Source: Sphingomonas sp. C3-2 (lineage in GTDB: Bacteria; Pseudomonadota; Alphaproteobacteria; Sphingomonadales; Sphingomonadaceae). Taken from it: a stretch of DNA of 64,000 nucleotides. Numbering within the stretch: the first letter of the stretch is position 1; every line of letters begins with the position of its first letter. Location of the stretch: the NCBI RefSeq assembly GCF_033025475.1, contig NZ_CP130322.1:1992001-2056000 (forward strand). The letters run 5' to 3'. Positions 43,239 through 53,229 of the stretch are shown here, piece by piece. Both the position numbers and the translations under genes were made by a program. The notes under the pieces are model-generated. The model ran no database searches, was not told where the DNA came from, and saw only the letters and a list, made by a program, of their open reading frames with translations.

Positions 43239-43293
43239 CAAGGGCCGAGACACGCAAGCGCCAAGACACTCAAGGGCCAGGACACTCAAGGGC
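43239..43293. repeat. 16-bp tandem repeat, about 3.4 copies
   Basis: Units CAAGGGCCGAGACACG, CAAGCGCCAAGACACT and CAAGGGCCAGGACACT followed by a partial CAAGGGCT lie head to tail downstream of gpsA. They differ at three or four positions. No open frame with a ribosome-binding site covers them, so this is probably a small non-coding variable repeat. Confidence 0.85.
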
Positions 43294-43345
43294 TTGTCTC
43301 TCCCCGGTCTTTCGGCAATCCTCTCTGACGAACAGGGAGGAACGC

Positions 43346-43531
43346 ATGATCAGGCCCGTCGCATCCGGATACAGGATCGCCGCGATCGATCCTGCCGCAC
43401 GCGCGCAGAAGCGCCCCGCTCCTTCCCAAAGCTCGGAAGTGCACGCCGGCAGCAAGGCCGGATCGGCAAGCGAAGGAGAGCGAAATGGCGGAAAAGGCAA
43501 AGACCGGCACGACAGGGGCTGGCAATGCTGA
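43346..43531 (+). CDS. Possible small basic protein overlapping the phasin start
   Basis: A 61-codon frame starting at ATG 43346 behind an excellent GGGAGG ribosome-binding site, ending 47 bases inside the phasin gene. The product (RPVASGYRIAAIDPAARAQK..., ending GKGKDRHDRGWQC) is basic, hydrophilic and of no known family. The overlap and low complexity make it doubtful; it could be a leader frame coupling translation into the phasin. Confidence 0.3.
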   Translation: MIRPVASGYRIAAIDPAARAQKRPAPSQSSEVHAGSKAGSASEGERNGGKGKDRHDRGWQC

Positions 43532-43832
43532 TGCGAACAAGCCGGGGCTTGAGGGGTTTTTCGAGCCATTGACCGATGCCGGGCGCAAGGCGGCGGAAAA
43601 TTCGGCGACGATCAGCCTCAAGATGATCGAACATGCCGAAGCCAATAGCCGCGACGCCTTTGCCGCGATGCGCGCGGCGGCCACCGCCGGCAGCCTGGCC
43701 GAGGTGCTGCGCATCCAGGGCGATTATATCCGCGAACAGGGCGCGCGGAACATGTCGATGGCGCGCGAGGTGGGCGACCTGATCGTCCAGCTTGGCAAGC
43801 GCGCGATCGACAGCGAAGGGGGCGGGAAATAA
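43485..43832 (+). CDS. Phasin family protein
   Basis: A 115-residue helical protein without signal peptide. The central segment (SLKMIEHAEANSRDAFAAMR, SLAEVLRIQGDYIREQGARN) matches the phasin pattern of proteins coating polyhydroxyalkanoate granules. AAGGAGAG lies just before ATG 43485. N- and C-terminal ends are Gly/Lys/Asn-rich and flexible. No PHA synthase gene is in the window, so granule association is a family-based inference. Confidence 0.75.
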   Translation: MAEKAKTGTTGAGNADANKPGLEGFFEPLTDAGRKAAENSATISLKMIEHAEANSRDAFAAMRAAATAGSLAEVLRIQGDYIREQGARNMSMAREVGDLIVQLGKRAIDSEGGGK

Positions 43833-43851
43833 CCCCCGAGCCCGCAATATC

Positions 43852-43888
43852 GCAGACCGGGCGTGCGCAGCCGCGCCGCCCGGTCTGC
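43852..43888. terminator. Large hairpin after the phasin gene
   Basis: Perfect 12-bp stem (43852-43863 with 43877-43888) around a 13-base loop. No T-tract follows, so it may be a factor-dependent terminator or an RNA-stabilising hairpin. It ends 17 bases before the next start codon. Confidence 0.5.
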
Positions 43889-43904
43889 TGCTGAAGCCCG
43901 CCGC

Positions 43905-44528
43905 ATGACAGCCGGGCAGATCGGCGCGCTGCTGGGCTGTGCGATCAGCCTAGCCGCGCTTGCCGTTCACGGCATCGTCGTCTTCCCGGCCTCGCTTGCG
44001 GCGGGGCACGGCATGGTGGAGGCGGTCGGCGGCTATCTCTTCGCCTTTGCCGTCATCACCCATATCGGCGCGCTGCTCGTCTATCTGTCCTATCTCGCCA
44101 GCGAAGGCTGGCTGCGCTTCTTCCGCGTCTCGGTCCACCGCGCGGCGATCGCCGCGGCGATGCTGTTCGTCATCCTGTTCCAGCAGGTTACGCAAAGCGT
44201 GGGCGGGCTGCCCGGCTATCCCGCGCCGCTCGCCAGCCTGCTCCTCATCATCATCGGGCCGATCTTCTATCTGGGCTGGTGGCTCGCCTTTGATCGCAAC
44301 CAGCCGCTGCTGTGGAACACGGTGCCGCGCATGCTCGCCTATCCCGTGCTCTATGTGCTCGCGGTGCTCATGCGCGGCGCGATCACGCATCGCTATCCCA
44401 CCCCGCTGCTCGATGTCATGCGCCACGGCTATGTCGAGGTGATCGCCAATGCGGTGATGCTCTTCATCCTGTTCGGGGCGCTGTGCGTGCTGGTCGTCGT
44501 GGTCGACCGGCTGGTGCCGCGGCGATGA
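43905..44528 (+). CDS. Pr6Pr-family integral membrane protein
   Basis: A 207-residue protein with six hydrophobic segments (about 4-22, 36-60, 70-86, 98-116, 128-148 and 172-200), matching the Pr6Pr (FAR-17a/AIG1-like) family of six-helix membrane proteins of unknown function. ATG 43905 is the first start giving a normal membrane N-terminus; a longer frame reads the preceding hairpin. The conserved GGLPGYPAPLASLLL and RYPTPLLDVMRHGY loops are typical. No clear operon partner; pabBC follows 60 bases later. Confidence 0.7.
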   Translation: MTAGQIGALLGCAISLAALAVHGIVVFPASLAAGHGMVEAVGGYLFAFAVITHIGALLVYLSYLASEGWLRFFRVSVHRAAIAAAMLFVILFQQVTQSVGGLPGYPAPLASLLLIIIGPIFYLGWWLAFDRNQPLLWNTVPRMLAYPVLYVLAVLMRGAITHRYPTPLLDVMRHGYVEVIANAVMLFILFGALCVLVVVVDRLVPRR

Positions 44529-44588
44529 ACGCGCGCATTTCACGAGTTTCGCTTTACGAAGCGCCCCTGTTCGGGGCAACAGCGCGCT

Positions 44589-46364
44589 ATGGCGCTCGAT
44601 CCGGCTAAGCCCTTTGTCCTTTTCGACGACGCGCGCACCTCCGGCGCGGCGCCCGCGCGGCTTTATGCTGATCCGGTCGAGGTGGTTGCGGCGCAAGGGG
44701 CGAGCAATGTCTCCGCCGCGCTCGACCGCATCGCCGCCGCGCAGGCCAAGGGGCTGCACGCTGCCGGTTTCCTGTCCTATGAGGCGGGTCTTGCGCTCGA
44801 GCCGCGGCTGCGCGCGCTCCAGCATCCGGGCGGGGTGCTGCCGCTGCTCTGGTTCGGGCTGTTCCGTGGTTACGAGCAGATCGATGCCGATGCCGTGGCG
44901 GGGATGCTCCCCGATCCGGCGGGTGCGCTGGTCAGCGCGCCGCGCCCCAGCATCTCGCGCGCCGATTATGAGGCCGCGCTCGGCCGTGTGCAGAATTATA
45001 TTTCGGCGGGCGACATCTATCAGGCCAATCTCACCTTTCAGGCGACGGTCGATCTGATCGGCCATCCGCTCGCGGTATATGCCGGGCTGCGCCGTCGCGC
45101 GCGCGCGGGCTATGGCGGGGTGGTCTACACCGGGCATGACTGGCTGTTGTCGCTTTCGCCCGAGCTGTTCTTCAGCCTGCGCGGCGGCCGGCTCACCACC
45201 CGCCCGATGAAGGGCACCGCCACGCGCGGCGCCTCGGCAGAGGCGGACGCGGCGATTATCGAGCAGCTGCGCACCGACCCCAAGCAATGCGCCGAAAATC
45301 TGATGATCGTCGATCTGCTGCGCAACGACCTGTCGCGCGTCGCGGTCTCGGGGTCGGTGAAGGTGCCCGCGCTCTTCGCGGTCGAAACCTACCCCACCGT
45401 CCATCAGATGACATCGACCGTCACCGCCGACATCCTGCCCGGCAAGGCCGCGGTCGACGTGCTGCGCGCCATCTATCCGTGCGGATCGATCACCGGCGCG
45501 CCCAAGATCCGCGCGATGGAAATCATCCATGAAGTCGAGCGCGAACCGCGCCACGCCTATACCGGCGCGCTCGGAAGAATCGATCCAAATGGTGACGCCG
45601 CGTTCAATGTCGCCATTCGCACGCTACATATAAAGGATGGCGATACGCGTGCGATGATGGGACTGGGCTCGGGCATAGTGGCGGATTCACGCCCCGGCGA
45701 CGAATGGAACGAATGCCTGGCCAAGGGCGCGTTCGTCGAAGGGCCGCGCCCACGTTTCGATCTGGTCGAAACCATGGGCTTCGATCCGGCCGAAGGGTTG
45801 CTCCACCTCGACCGGCACCTCGACCGGCTGAAGGCCAGCGCCGATGTTTTCGGTTTCGCGTTCGACCGGCATGTCGTGCGCAACGAGCTTCAGGCCGCGA
45901 CCTTCCGGCTGCGCCATCCCTCGCGTGTGCGGCTGCTCTTGGCGCGCAGCGGTGCGCTCGCGGTCGAAACACGGCCGCTGCCTCAGGCGCCCGACGGCCC
46001 GGTTTCGGTAGCGATCGCGCCGCTTCCGGTGCATCCCGGCGATTTCCGGCTGCGCCACAAGACGACCGACCGGGGTTTCTACACCCGCGCGCACAAGCAA
46101 TCGGGGTGTTTCGAGGTGGTGTTCACCGATCCGCAGGGGCGGCTCACCGAAGGCAGCTTCACCTCGCTCTTCGTCGAGCGCGACGGGGTGTTGCTGACCC
46201 CGCCCAGCGCGCGCGGGCTGCTGCCCGGCGTGCTGCGCGACTCGCTCATCGCCGAAGGGCGCGCGGTCGAGCGCGATCTGGAGCCCGACGACCTGCGCGG
46301 CGGCTTCCTGATCGGCAATGCGTTGCGCGGTCTGATCCCGGCGCGGCTCTCAAGCAAGGTTTGA
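44589..46364 (+). CDS. pabBC: Fused aminodeoxychorismate synthase component I and aminodeoxychorismate lyase (PabB-PabC)
   Basis: Bifunctional p-aminobenzoate enzyme for folate synthesis, 591 residues. Residues 1 to about 375 are PabB (GDIYQANLTFQATVDL, TRPMKGTATRGASAEADAA, and the signature PCGSITGAPKIRAMEII). From about residue 390 the PabC-type fold class IV PLP lyase begins (ETMGFDPAEGLLHLDRHLDR), with the catalytic Lys in LRHKTTDRGFY and LTEGSFTSLFVERDG. Such fusions are known in proteobacteria. The glutaminase subunit PabA is not nearby and must be encoded elsewhere. Confidence 0.93.
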   Translation: MALDPAKPFVLFDDARTSGAAPARLYADPVEVVAAQGASNVSAALDRIAAAQAKGLHAAGFLSYEAGLALEPRLRALQHPGGVLPLLWFGLFRGYEQIDADAVAGMLPDPAGALVSAPRPSISRADYEAALGRVQNYISAGDIYQANLTFQATVDLIGHPLAVYAGLRRRARAGYGGVVYTGHDWLLSLSPELFFSLRGGRLTTRPMKGTATRGASAEADAAIIEQLRTDPKQCAENLMIVDLLRNDLSRVAVSGSVKVPALFAVETYPTVHQMTSTVTADILPGKAAVDVLRAIYPCGSITGAPKIRAMEIIHEVEREPRHAYTGALGRIDPNGDAAFNVAIRTLHIKDGDTRAMMGLGSGIVADSRPGDEWNECLAKGAFVEGPRPRFDLVETMGFDPAEGLLHLDRHLDRLKASADVFGFAFDRHVVRNELQAATFRLRHPSRVRLLLARSGALAVETRPLPQAPDGPVSVAIAPLPVHPGDFRLRHKTTDRGFYTRAHKQSGCFEVVFTDPQGRLTEGSFTSLFVERDGVLLTPPSARGLLPGVLRDSLIAEGRAVERDLEPDDLRGGFLIGNALRGLIPARLSSKV

Positions 46365-46414
46365 GGGCACATATACGAAATCTTTGGTCGGTGCCGTTGC
46401 GAGACCGGGGCTAG

Positions 46415-47659
<1,245 letters not shown>

Positions 47660-47670
47660 GCCGGTGGGAC

Positions 47671-47702
47671 CGGGTGGCTCCGGCCGCCCGTCTCTCTTTT
47701 TT
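47671..47702 (+). terminator. Rho-independent terminator after the aminotransferase gene
   Basis: 8-bp GC stem with one wobble (47671-47678 with 47683-47690), TCCG loop, then TCTCTCTTTTTT. Confidence 0.85.
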
Positions 47703-47808
47703 CGCCATTTTTCCGTTCACCGGACGGAAAGGGGCATGGTGGCATCTGCCACGCATTGTTTTCGGTTTTATGACGCGCCGCGCGTATTTGCGGCCCGGAG
47801 ATGTGAAC

Positions 47809-47949
47809 ATGGCTGCACTGTTGAAATCGGATCTGTTCCAGCGTTTCGCCGGCGGCTTCGGCATTGGCGCGCTCGTTATGCTGCTGGCGCAGCCGGATAT
47901 CGTCAATCCGGTCGTCGACGCGCTCAAGGCCGCTGCGGGAATCGCCTGA
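47809..47949 (+). CDS. Small membrane-like protein, 46 residues
   Basis: Short frame opening MAALLKSDLFQRFAGGFGIG, with one hydrophobic helix (GIGALVMLLAQPDIVNPVV) and a small C-terminal tail. A GGAG lies about nine bases upstream of ATG 47809; an in-frame ATG at 47770 is an alternative start. Codon usage is in line with neighbours. No known family. It may be a single-pass membrane peptide. Confidence 0.5.
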   Translation: MAALLKSDLFQRFAGGFGIGALVMLLAQPDIVNPVVDALKAAAGIA

Positions 47950-47964
47950 CGCGGTTCCGGCCGT

Positions 47965-49101
47965 TCAGCCGCTGCGCTTGAACGGCCCCATTTCGGTGAG
48001 CGCGGCGATATCGTGCGCCACCGCCTCGCGTTCGCGGCGCAGAAAATCACTGACGGCCCCGCGAAACCCCTTATCCGCGATATAATGCGCCGACCATGTG
48101 GCCACCGGCTCATAGCCGCGCGCGAGCTTGTGATCGCCCTGCGCCCCCGCCTCGACCCGCGCGAGCTTACGCGCGATCGCGGCCTCGATCGCCTGATAAT
48201 AGCAGAGCTCGAAATGGAGGAAGGGCACCTCCTCGGTGCAGCCCCAATAGCGCCCGTAAAGTGTATCCGCGCCGATCAGGTTGAGCGCGCCGGCAATTGC
48301 CCGCCCGCCGCGCCGCGCGAACATCAGGAGCAGCCTGTCCCCCATCCGCTCGGCCAACAGGCTGAAAAAGTCGCGGGTCAGATAGGGGCGGCCCCATTTG
48401 CGCGCGCCGGTGTCCTGGTAAAAGACCCAGAACGCATCCCAGTCGGCCTCGGTGATCGCGCGGCCCTGGAGCTGGACGATCTCGATCCCCGCCAGCGCGG
48501 CGGCGCGTTCCTTGCGGATCGCCTTGCGCTTGCGCGAGGCGAGGGCACCCAGAAAATCGTCGAAATCGCGGTAGTCGCGGTTCGCCCAGTGATATTGGCT
48601 GTCGGATCGGATGAGCCAGCCGGCATCCTCGAACAGGCCAAGCTGCTCGGGGCTGACAAAGGTCGCATGCGCCGAGCTGAGCCCGTTCTGGCGGACAAGC
48701 GCCTCGGCGGCGGCGATCAGCGCGTGCGCGCTGGCCGGGTCCTGCGCCAGCACCCGTGGCCCCGGGACCGGCGAAAAGGGCACCGCGATCTGCAGCTTGG
48801 GATAATAATGGCCGCCTGCGCCCTCATAGGCCTGCGCCCAGCCTTGATCGAAGACATATTCGCCCTGGCTGTGGCTCTTGCCATAAGCGGGCAGCGCACC
48901 GGCCAGCCCGCCGGGGCCGTCGATCACGATCGGCAGCGGCTGCCATCCGGTGCCGCGCCCCACGCTTCCCGAATCTTCCAGCGCGGAGAGGAAAGCATGG
49001 GACACGAACGGATTTGCCGCGCCCGCAAGGCGGTCCCAGGCGCGCGCATCGATCGATGCGATGCCGGGCGCGATGCGGGCGATGATGTCGGCGTCGCTCA
49101 T
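47965..49101 (-). CDS. Predicted N-acyltransferase of the COG3146 family
   Basis: A 378-residue GNAT-superfamily protein resembling FemAB-like acyltransferases. Typical parts are NPFVSHAFLSALEDSGSVG, AYGKSHSQGEYVFDQGWAQAY, the basic stretch ASRKRKAIRKERAA, TLYGRYWGCTEEVPFLHFE and the C-terminal HKLARGYEPVATWSAHY. Members are widespread in proteobacteria; substrate unknown. It lies 17 bases downstream of the RidA gene on the same strand, suggesting a shared transcript. Confidence 0.85.
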   Translation of the reverse strand: MSDADIIARIAPGIASIDARAWDRLAGAANPFVSHAFLSALEDSGSVGRGTGWQPLPIVIDGPGGLAGALPAYGKSHSQGEYVFDQGWAQAYEGAGGHYYPKLQIAVPFSPVPGPRVLAQDPASAHALIAAAEALVRQNGLSSAHATFVSPEQLGLFEDAGWLIRSDSQYHWANRDYRDFDDFLGALASRKRKAIRKERAAALAGIEIVQLQGRAITEADWDAFWVFYQDTGARKWGRPYLTRDFFSLLAERMGDRLLLMFARRGGRAIAGALNLIGADTLYGRYWGCTEEVPFLHFELCYYQAIEAAIARKLARVEAGAQGDHKLARGYEPVATWSAHYIADKGFRGAVSDFLRREREAVAHDIAALTEMGPFKRSG

Positions 49102-49118
49102 GGCAGAGCCGGTTCGGT

Positions 49119-49586
49119 TCAGGCGGGGCGCACCGCGACGATTGCGTCAACCTCCACCGCCGCGCCCAGCGGCAGCACGGGCACGCCCACGGCGCTGCGC
49201 GCGTGGCGGCCGGCATCGCCGAACAGCGCGACCATCAGTTCGGACGCGCCATTGGCCACCTTGGGCTGGTCGGTGAAATCGGGGGTCGACGCTACGAACG
49301 CGCCGAGCTTGACGATGCGTTCGACACGGTCGAGCGAGCCGAGCGCCTTTTCGATCTGCGCCACGAGCATCAGCGCGCAGGCGCGTGCGGCTTCATAGCC
49401 ATAATCGGTGTCCCGGTCTTCGCCGAGGCGGCCCTTCATCAGCGCGCCGTCCTTGAACGGCAGCTGGCCGGAGACGTGGAGCAGCCCGCCCGCTTCGACG
49501 GCGGGGACATAGGCGGCGACGGGGGCAGCTGCCTCGGGCAGCGACAGCCCGAGTTCTGCGAGTTTCTGCGTAATGCTGTCAGTCAT
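49119..49586 (-). CDS. RidA/YjgF family enamine/imine deaminase
   Basis: A 155-residue RidA-type protein; such trimers hydrolyse reactive 2-aminoacrylate-like intermediates released by PLP enzymes. Visible are AGGLLHVSGQLPFKDGALMKG, the dimer/trimer core ACALMLVAQIEKALGSLDRV and the conserved RSAVGVPVLPLGAAVEVDAI with its substrate arginine. ATG 49586 opens MTDSITQKLAELG; in-frame sequence upstream lacks family character. It precedes the COG3146 acyltransferase. Confidence 0.88.
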   Translation of the reverse strand: MTDSITQKLAELGLSLPEAAAPVAAYVPAVEAGGLLHVSGQLPFKDGALMKGRLGEDRDTDYGYEAARACALMLVAQIEKALGSLDRVERIVKLGAFVASTPDFTDQPKVANGASELMVALFGDAGRHARSAVGVPVLPLGAAVEVDAIVAVRPA

Positions 49587-49647
49587 GCCACCGGGTTCCG
49601 CTCTTTGCGCGCCGCCGTCAAGGGGCGCCGTGTTCAGGCCGGCGGCG

Positions 49648-50742
49648 TCAGCGCCGTCGCCGCACCGCGAATTCCTGCGTCCGGTCGACAAGGTCGCCCA
49701 GGTCGCGTTGCAATTGCTCGAACGCGAACCCGATCCCATAGATCCGCGCGATCATGTCGTCCGACAGGCCCGATGCCGTCTGGTCGCGGCGCAGCGCCGA
49801 TGCGGCGGCGACATAGGCCGAGATCGCGTCGCTGACCGCGGCCATCGAGCGCGGCGGTTCATGGCTCGCCAGCGCATCGGCGGTTTCGCGCAGGAAGATG
49901 CTGATCGCCTGAATCGCCGCAAGTGTTACCGGCGTCAGCGCGGCGGCGTCACCGGGCAGCGGGTCGGGGGTGGCACGTCCGATCATCGTCATGTCGTGGC
50001 GGATACGGCGGAGCGTGCGGCAGATCGGCAGCGGATCGGGCGCGGAGGTGAGGTTGATGCGCTTTTCGCGGGCGGCCTCGTCGGCGATCGTCTCGGCCAG
50101 CGCGATCGCCTTGCGGATCTGGTCGTGCTGGCGGAAAAACGCCGCCGTGTCGCCCGTGCCGGCCAGCCCGCGCCCCAGCATGTCGGCCAGATTGGCGAGC
50201 AGCCCCAATGCGCGCCCGGCGGCATTGGTCAGTGCCTCATGCGCGCGCGTCGGGAAGATGACGAGCGAGACGACAAGCGCCACCGCGCTGCCGAGCGCGA
50301 TTTCGAGCATCCGCTGGATCCCCGTTTCGAACACCCCGGTGCCGGGCAAGGCAGGGGTGAGCATCAGGATGATCGCGGTAACCGGCGCGATCCGGTAGGC
50401 GGGTTTCATCGCGACGAGCAGCGCCAGCGGGGCGAGCGCGACGGCTAGCGCCACGCCCAGCGCGACCGGATCGCCGTGCGGCATCGCCACCGAAACGATC
50501 ACGCCCCAGATCGCGCCGCCCAGCGATCCGACGAAACGGTCGACCGTCGCCTTCAGCGCGGCGCCCACGCTCGCCTGCATGACGATGACCGAGGTCAGCA
50601 CCGCCCATTCGGCGCGTTCGATGCGCAGCATATGGCACAGGCTGTAGGTGAGCACCGCCGCCACGCAAATCCGTGCCGCCAGGCCAAGCTGCGCCGTGTG
50701 CGACCGAATCCAGTTCATCATCCGCTGTCCCGAAACCCCCAT
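49648..50742 (-). CDS. FUSC-like (aromatic acid exporter type) membrane protein
   Basis: A 364-residue protein whose first about 165 residues form about six hydrophobic segments, including IERAEWAVLTSVIVMQASVGAALKATVDRF, the sequence typical of FUSC/YccS/AaeB-type membrane domains. The C-terminal 190 residues are a soluble helical domain. The start could be ATG 50742 or one of two ATGs at 50721 and 50718. The family is implicated in efflux of aromatic acids and in fusaric acid resistance; the actual substrate is unknown. Confidence 0.8.
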   Translation of the reverse strand: MGVSGQRMMNWIRSHTAQLGLAARICVAAVLTYSLCHMLRIERAEWAVLTSVIVMQASVGAALKATVDRFVGSLGGAIWGVIVSVAMPHGDPVALGVALAVALAPLALLVAMKPAYRIAPVTAIILMLTPALPGTGVFETGIQRMLEIALGSAVALVVSLVIFPTRAHEALTNAAGRALGLLANLADMLGRGLAGTGDTAAFFRQHDQIRKAIALAETIADEAAREKRINLTSAPDPLPICRTLRRIRHDMTMIGRATPDPLPGDAAALTPVTLAAIQAISIFLRETADALASHEPPRSMAAVSDAISAYVAAASALRRDQTASGLSDDMIARIYGIGFAFEQLQRDLGDLVDRTQEFAVRRRR

Positions 50743-50829
50743 CGCTCAACGCAGCTTCTAACCCGGCCGCCGCGCCTTGCGTAGGGGGCTTCCAGACTTA
50801 TCCACAGGCGGGGCCCGCAGTGCTGGCCC

Positions 50830-51801
50830 TCATGATCCGGTAAAATCGAGCTGGATCACCTGGCTGGGCGTTGCGCGGCAATAGATCGACATGCTGCGCG
50901 GCCCATCGGGATAGGTCGCGGTCAGCACGGCGCCGAAGCGCCAGCCGCCATTGCCCTGTTCCAGCGAGACCAGCCGGTCATAACTGATGCGCGATCCCCC
51001 CGTTGCGCCCACCTGCCGCGAGGTTTCGTTGAGGCAGGTCTGGATCGACGGGCGCGCGGCCGAGGGCAGCGGCGAAAGATCCGCCGTCACCGCCGCCGGT
51101 GGGCGGGGCGGGAAGCTGGTCGGGGCCGACGACGGGGGCGGTGCGGGCGCGGTCGGCGTGGTGGGCGTGGATGGCTGGGGTTGCGGCGTGCTGCTCTGCG
51201 CCGGTTCGGCCTGCTTTTTCTTGCCTGCATTGGCGAGCAGCGCGATCAGCCCGCCGGCCACCGCGACGCCCGCGATGATCGCACCGGCGCTGGGGCCGTC
51301 ATCGTCGTCATAGCCATAATCATAATCGGGATAGCCGCTGCCGCCGCCGCGGCGGCCATAGGCGAATTCGGCACGGCAGCCATTGTCCACCCAGATCGAT
51401 CGCCGGTCATAGCCCCAGCTGCGCCCCAGCGTGCAGGTGCCGCCCAGCCGCCGGATCAGGCGGACGCGGTTGTCGGTATCCGCGTTGCAGCGCCGATATT
51501 TATACTTGAGCGATTCGCAGCGCAGCGTCCGTGCATAGCCGCCGCCATAACCCGGATTGACTGGCGGCCGGACGCCCGGGCGCCCGGGCAGCGGTGTCGG
51601 CTTGGTCTCGGGGCGTCCCGGCCAGGGCCGCGTCTGTGGCGGCACGCTCGGCGTGGGGCGTGTCTGCGGCGGAACACTGGGCACGGGCTGCGTCGTCACA
51701 GGCGGATCGCTCGGCACCGGCCGCGTCTGGGCACCGGCGGGGGCGAGGATCGAGCTTGAAAGCAGGGTAAAGACAACCAGTGCCGATATGGGGCTTCGCA
51801 T
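50830..51801 (-). CDS. Secreted protein with DUF3011 domain and proline-rich repeats
   Basis: A 323-residue exported protein: signal peptide about 1-24 (ISALVVFTLLSSSILAPAGA), a Pro/Thr/Arg-rich repeat region (VPPQTRP recurring) to about residue 95, then a DUF3011-type cysteine domain (RCESLKYKYRRCNADT, IRRLGGTCTLGRSWGY, WVDNGCRAEFAYG). A membrane-like helix (AGAIIAGVAVAGGLIALLA), a second Pro/Ser/Thr-rich linker and a C-terminal domain with two cysteines follow. ATG 51801 gives the signal peptide; an upstream extension is possible. Probably an envelope protein; function unknown. Confidence 0.75.
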   Translation of the reverse strand: MRSPISALVVFTLLSSSILAPAGAQTRPVPSDPPVTTQPVPSVPPQTRPTPSVPPQTRPWPGRPETKPTPLPGRPGVRPPVNPGYGGGYARTLRCESLKYKYRRCNADTDNRVRLIRRLGGTCTLGRSWGYDRRSIWVDNGCRAEFAYGRRGGGSGYPDYDYGYDDDDGPSAGAIIAGVAVAGGLIALLANAGKKKQAEPAQSSTPQPQPSTPTTPTAPAPPPSSAPTSFPPRPPAAVTADLSPLPSAARPSIQTCLNETSRQVGATGGSRISYDRLVSLEQGNGGWRFGAVLTATYPDGPRSMSIYCRATPSQVIQLDFTGS

Positions 51802-51861
51802 CACAAGCACCTCTCCGCTGATTTTCGTCAGAGAAGGTACAATCTCTGTTGAATCGTACAA

Positions 51862-51873
51862 TTCAAATTTGAA
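51862..51873. promoter_or_regulatory. 12-bp palindrome upstream of the DUF3011 gene
   Basis: TTCAAATTTGAA is perfectly self-complementary and lies in the AT-rich gap between the divergent DUF3011 gene and the glycosyltransferase operon. It may be an operator, but short AT palindromes arise by chance. Confidence 0.3.
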
Positions 51874-51999
51874 ATGACTGCAAATCCTTCTACCTAAACG
51901 GTCAATTCGTCGATACGCCTCAAGTCAGGTGGAGCGTGGTTGGAAAATTATTAACCACAATCTGGCATTGTCGAATCGGCAGAATGTGAGGAGCAACAT

Positions 52000-53229
52000 A
52001 TGGCCGCGACAGATGCTGCGGAAATAGTCAGAACACCGGTAGGTTTCGTGCCGGAGGCTGCTCACGAAATAGAACTCAGCATCGTTATCCCCTGCCTGAA
52101 TGAAGCGGAAACATTGGCGCAGGTGGTCGATCACGCGCATCGTTTCCTCAAAGCCTATGGAGTGGCGGGGGAGGTTATTGTTGCTGACAACGGATCGACC
52201 GATGGATCCAGGGAGATCGCCGTTGCCGGTGGGGCCCGCGTGGTTCCCATAGCGCAACGCGGCTATGGCGCGGCACTTCGCGGTGGGATTTTCGCAGCGC
52301 GGGGTACCTATGTTGCAATGGGCGATGCGGACTGCAGCTACGACTTCATGGCGTTGATGCCTTTTGTCGAAAAGCTCCGAACCGGGATCGATTTGGTGAT
52401 CGGTAACCGTTTTCAGGGAGGCATAGGCAAAGGCGCGATGCCGCGCCTCCACCGTTATCTGGGTAATCCGGTTCTATCCTTGGCGGGCCGGGTTTTATAT
52501 TCGGCGCCGATCGGTGACTTTCACTGCGGCTTGCGTGCCTTTCGCCGGGAGGGGATACTGGACTTGGGATTGTCGTCGGATGGCATGGAATATGCGTCCG
52601 AGATGATCGTCAAGGCGCAGCTGGTCGGCTTGTCAATGGCAGAAGTGCCCACGACGCTTGTCAAGGATGGGCGGTCGCGCCCTCCCCATTTGCGCAGTTG
52701 GCGTGACGGCTGGCGCCATCTCAAATTCCTTCTTCTGTTCTCTCCCCGCTGGCTCTTTATATATCCGGGACTGGCTCTCATGGCGCTTGGCGTTGCCGTG
52801 CTGGCAATGTTGTTGCCGGGCGATGTACATGCGGGTGGCATCACGCTGAGCATTCATACGTTGCTTTTCGCTGCCGCATCTGTGCTGATCGCCTCTCAAC
52901 TTCTCAGCTTTGGCATGCTGGCCAGCCATTTTGGGGTACGCGAACGATACTGGCTTGCGGGCCCGATGCTAACCAAGGTGAGCGCGTGGCTCAGCATCGA
53001 CAGGGCTTGCATTGTCGGCGGGACGATGATGCTGATCGGTTTCGCCGGTGCGGTCGCGGCGCTCGCAAGTTGGGCCGCCGGCGGTTTCAGTGCGACCCGT
53101 CCCGAAATGCTGATGCGGCTTTCCATCCCGTCTACCCTGCTGCTTGGGGTCGGGCTTCAACTCGCGCTCACGTCGTTCCTGCTGGAACTGCTGTCCCATC
53201 CCGCTCGTGCTACGGAGAATAGGCGATGA
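52000..53229 (+). CDS. Family 2 glycosyltransferase with C-terminal membrane domain
   Basis: A 409-residue GT2 enzyme of the dolichyl/polyprenyl-phosphate mannose-synthase type. The catalytic GT-A part (residues about 25-230) opens ELSIVIPCLNEAETLAQVVD, contains ADNGSTDGS and the nucleotide-sugar/metal motif MGDADCSYDFMALM, and DFHCGLRAFRREGI. About five hydrophobic helices follow (about 245-400). It probably transfers a sugar to a lipid carrier at the inner membrane. Good GAGGAG ribosome-binding site. The stop overlaps the methyltransferase start by four bases. Base composition is visibly less GC-rich than in the housekeeping genes, which may signal acquisition. Confidence 0.88.
   Translation: MAATDAAEIVRTPVGFVPEAAHEIELSIVIPCLNEAETLAQVVDHAHRFLKAYGVAGEVIVADNGSTDGSREIAVAGGARVVPIAQRGYGAALRGGIFAARGTYVAMGDADCSYDFMALMPFVEKLRTGIDLVIGNRFQGGIGKGAMPRLHRYLGNPVLSLAGRVLYSAPIGDFHCGLRAFRREGILDLGLSSDGMEYASEMIVKAQLVGLSMAEVPTTLVKDGRSRPPHLRSWRDGWRHLKFLLLFSPRWLFIYPGLALMALGVAVLAMLLPGDVHAGGITLSIHTLLFAAASVLIASQLLSFGMLASHFGVRERYWLAGPMLTKVSAWLSIDRACIVGGTMMLIGFAGAVAALASWAAGGFSATRPEMLMRLSIPSTLLLGVGLQLALTSFLLELLSHPARATENRR

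Noticed and set aside
51613-51760. Repeated GGCGG-ACACT-GGC type DNA units, at first taken for a non-coding repeat
   Set aside because: They encode the VPPQTRP repeats of the secreted DUF3011 protein and are explained by the coding sequence.
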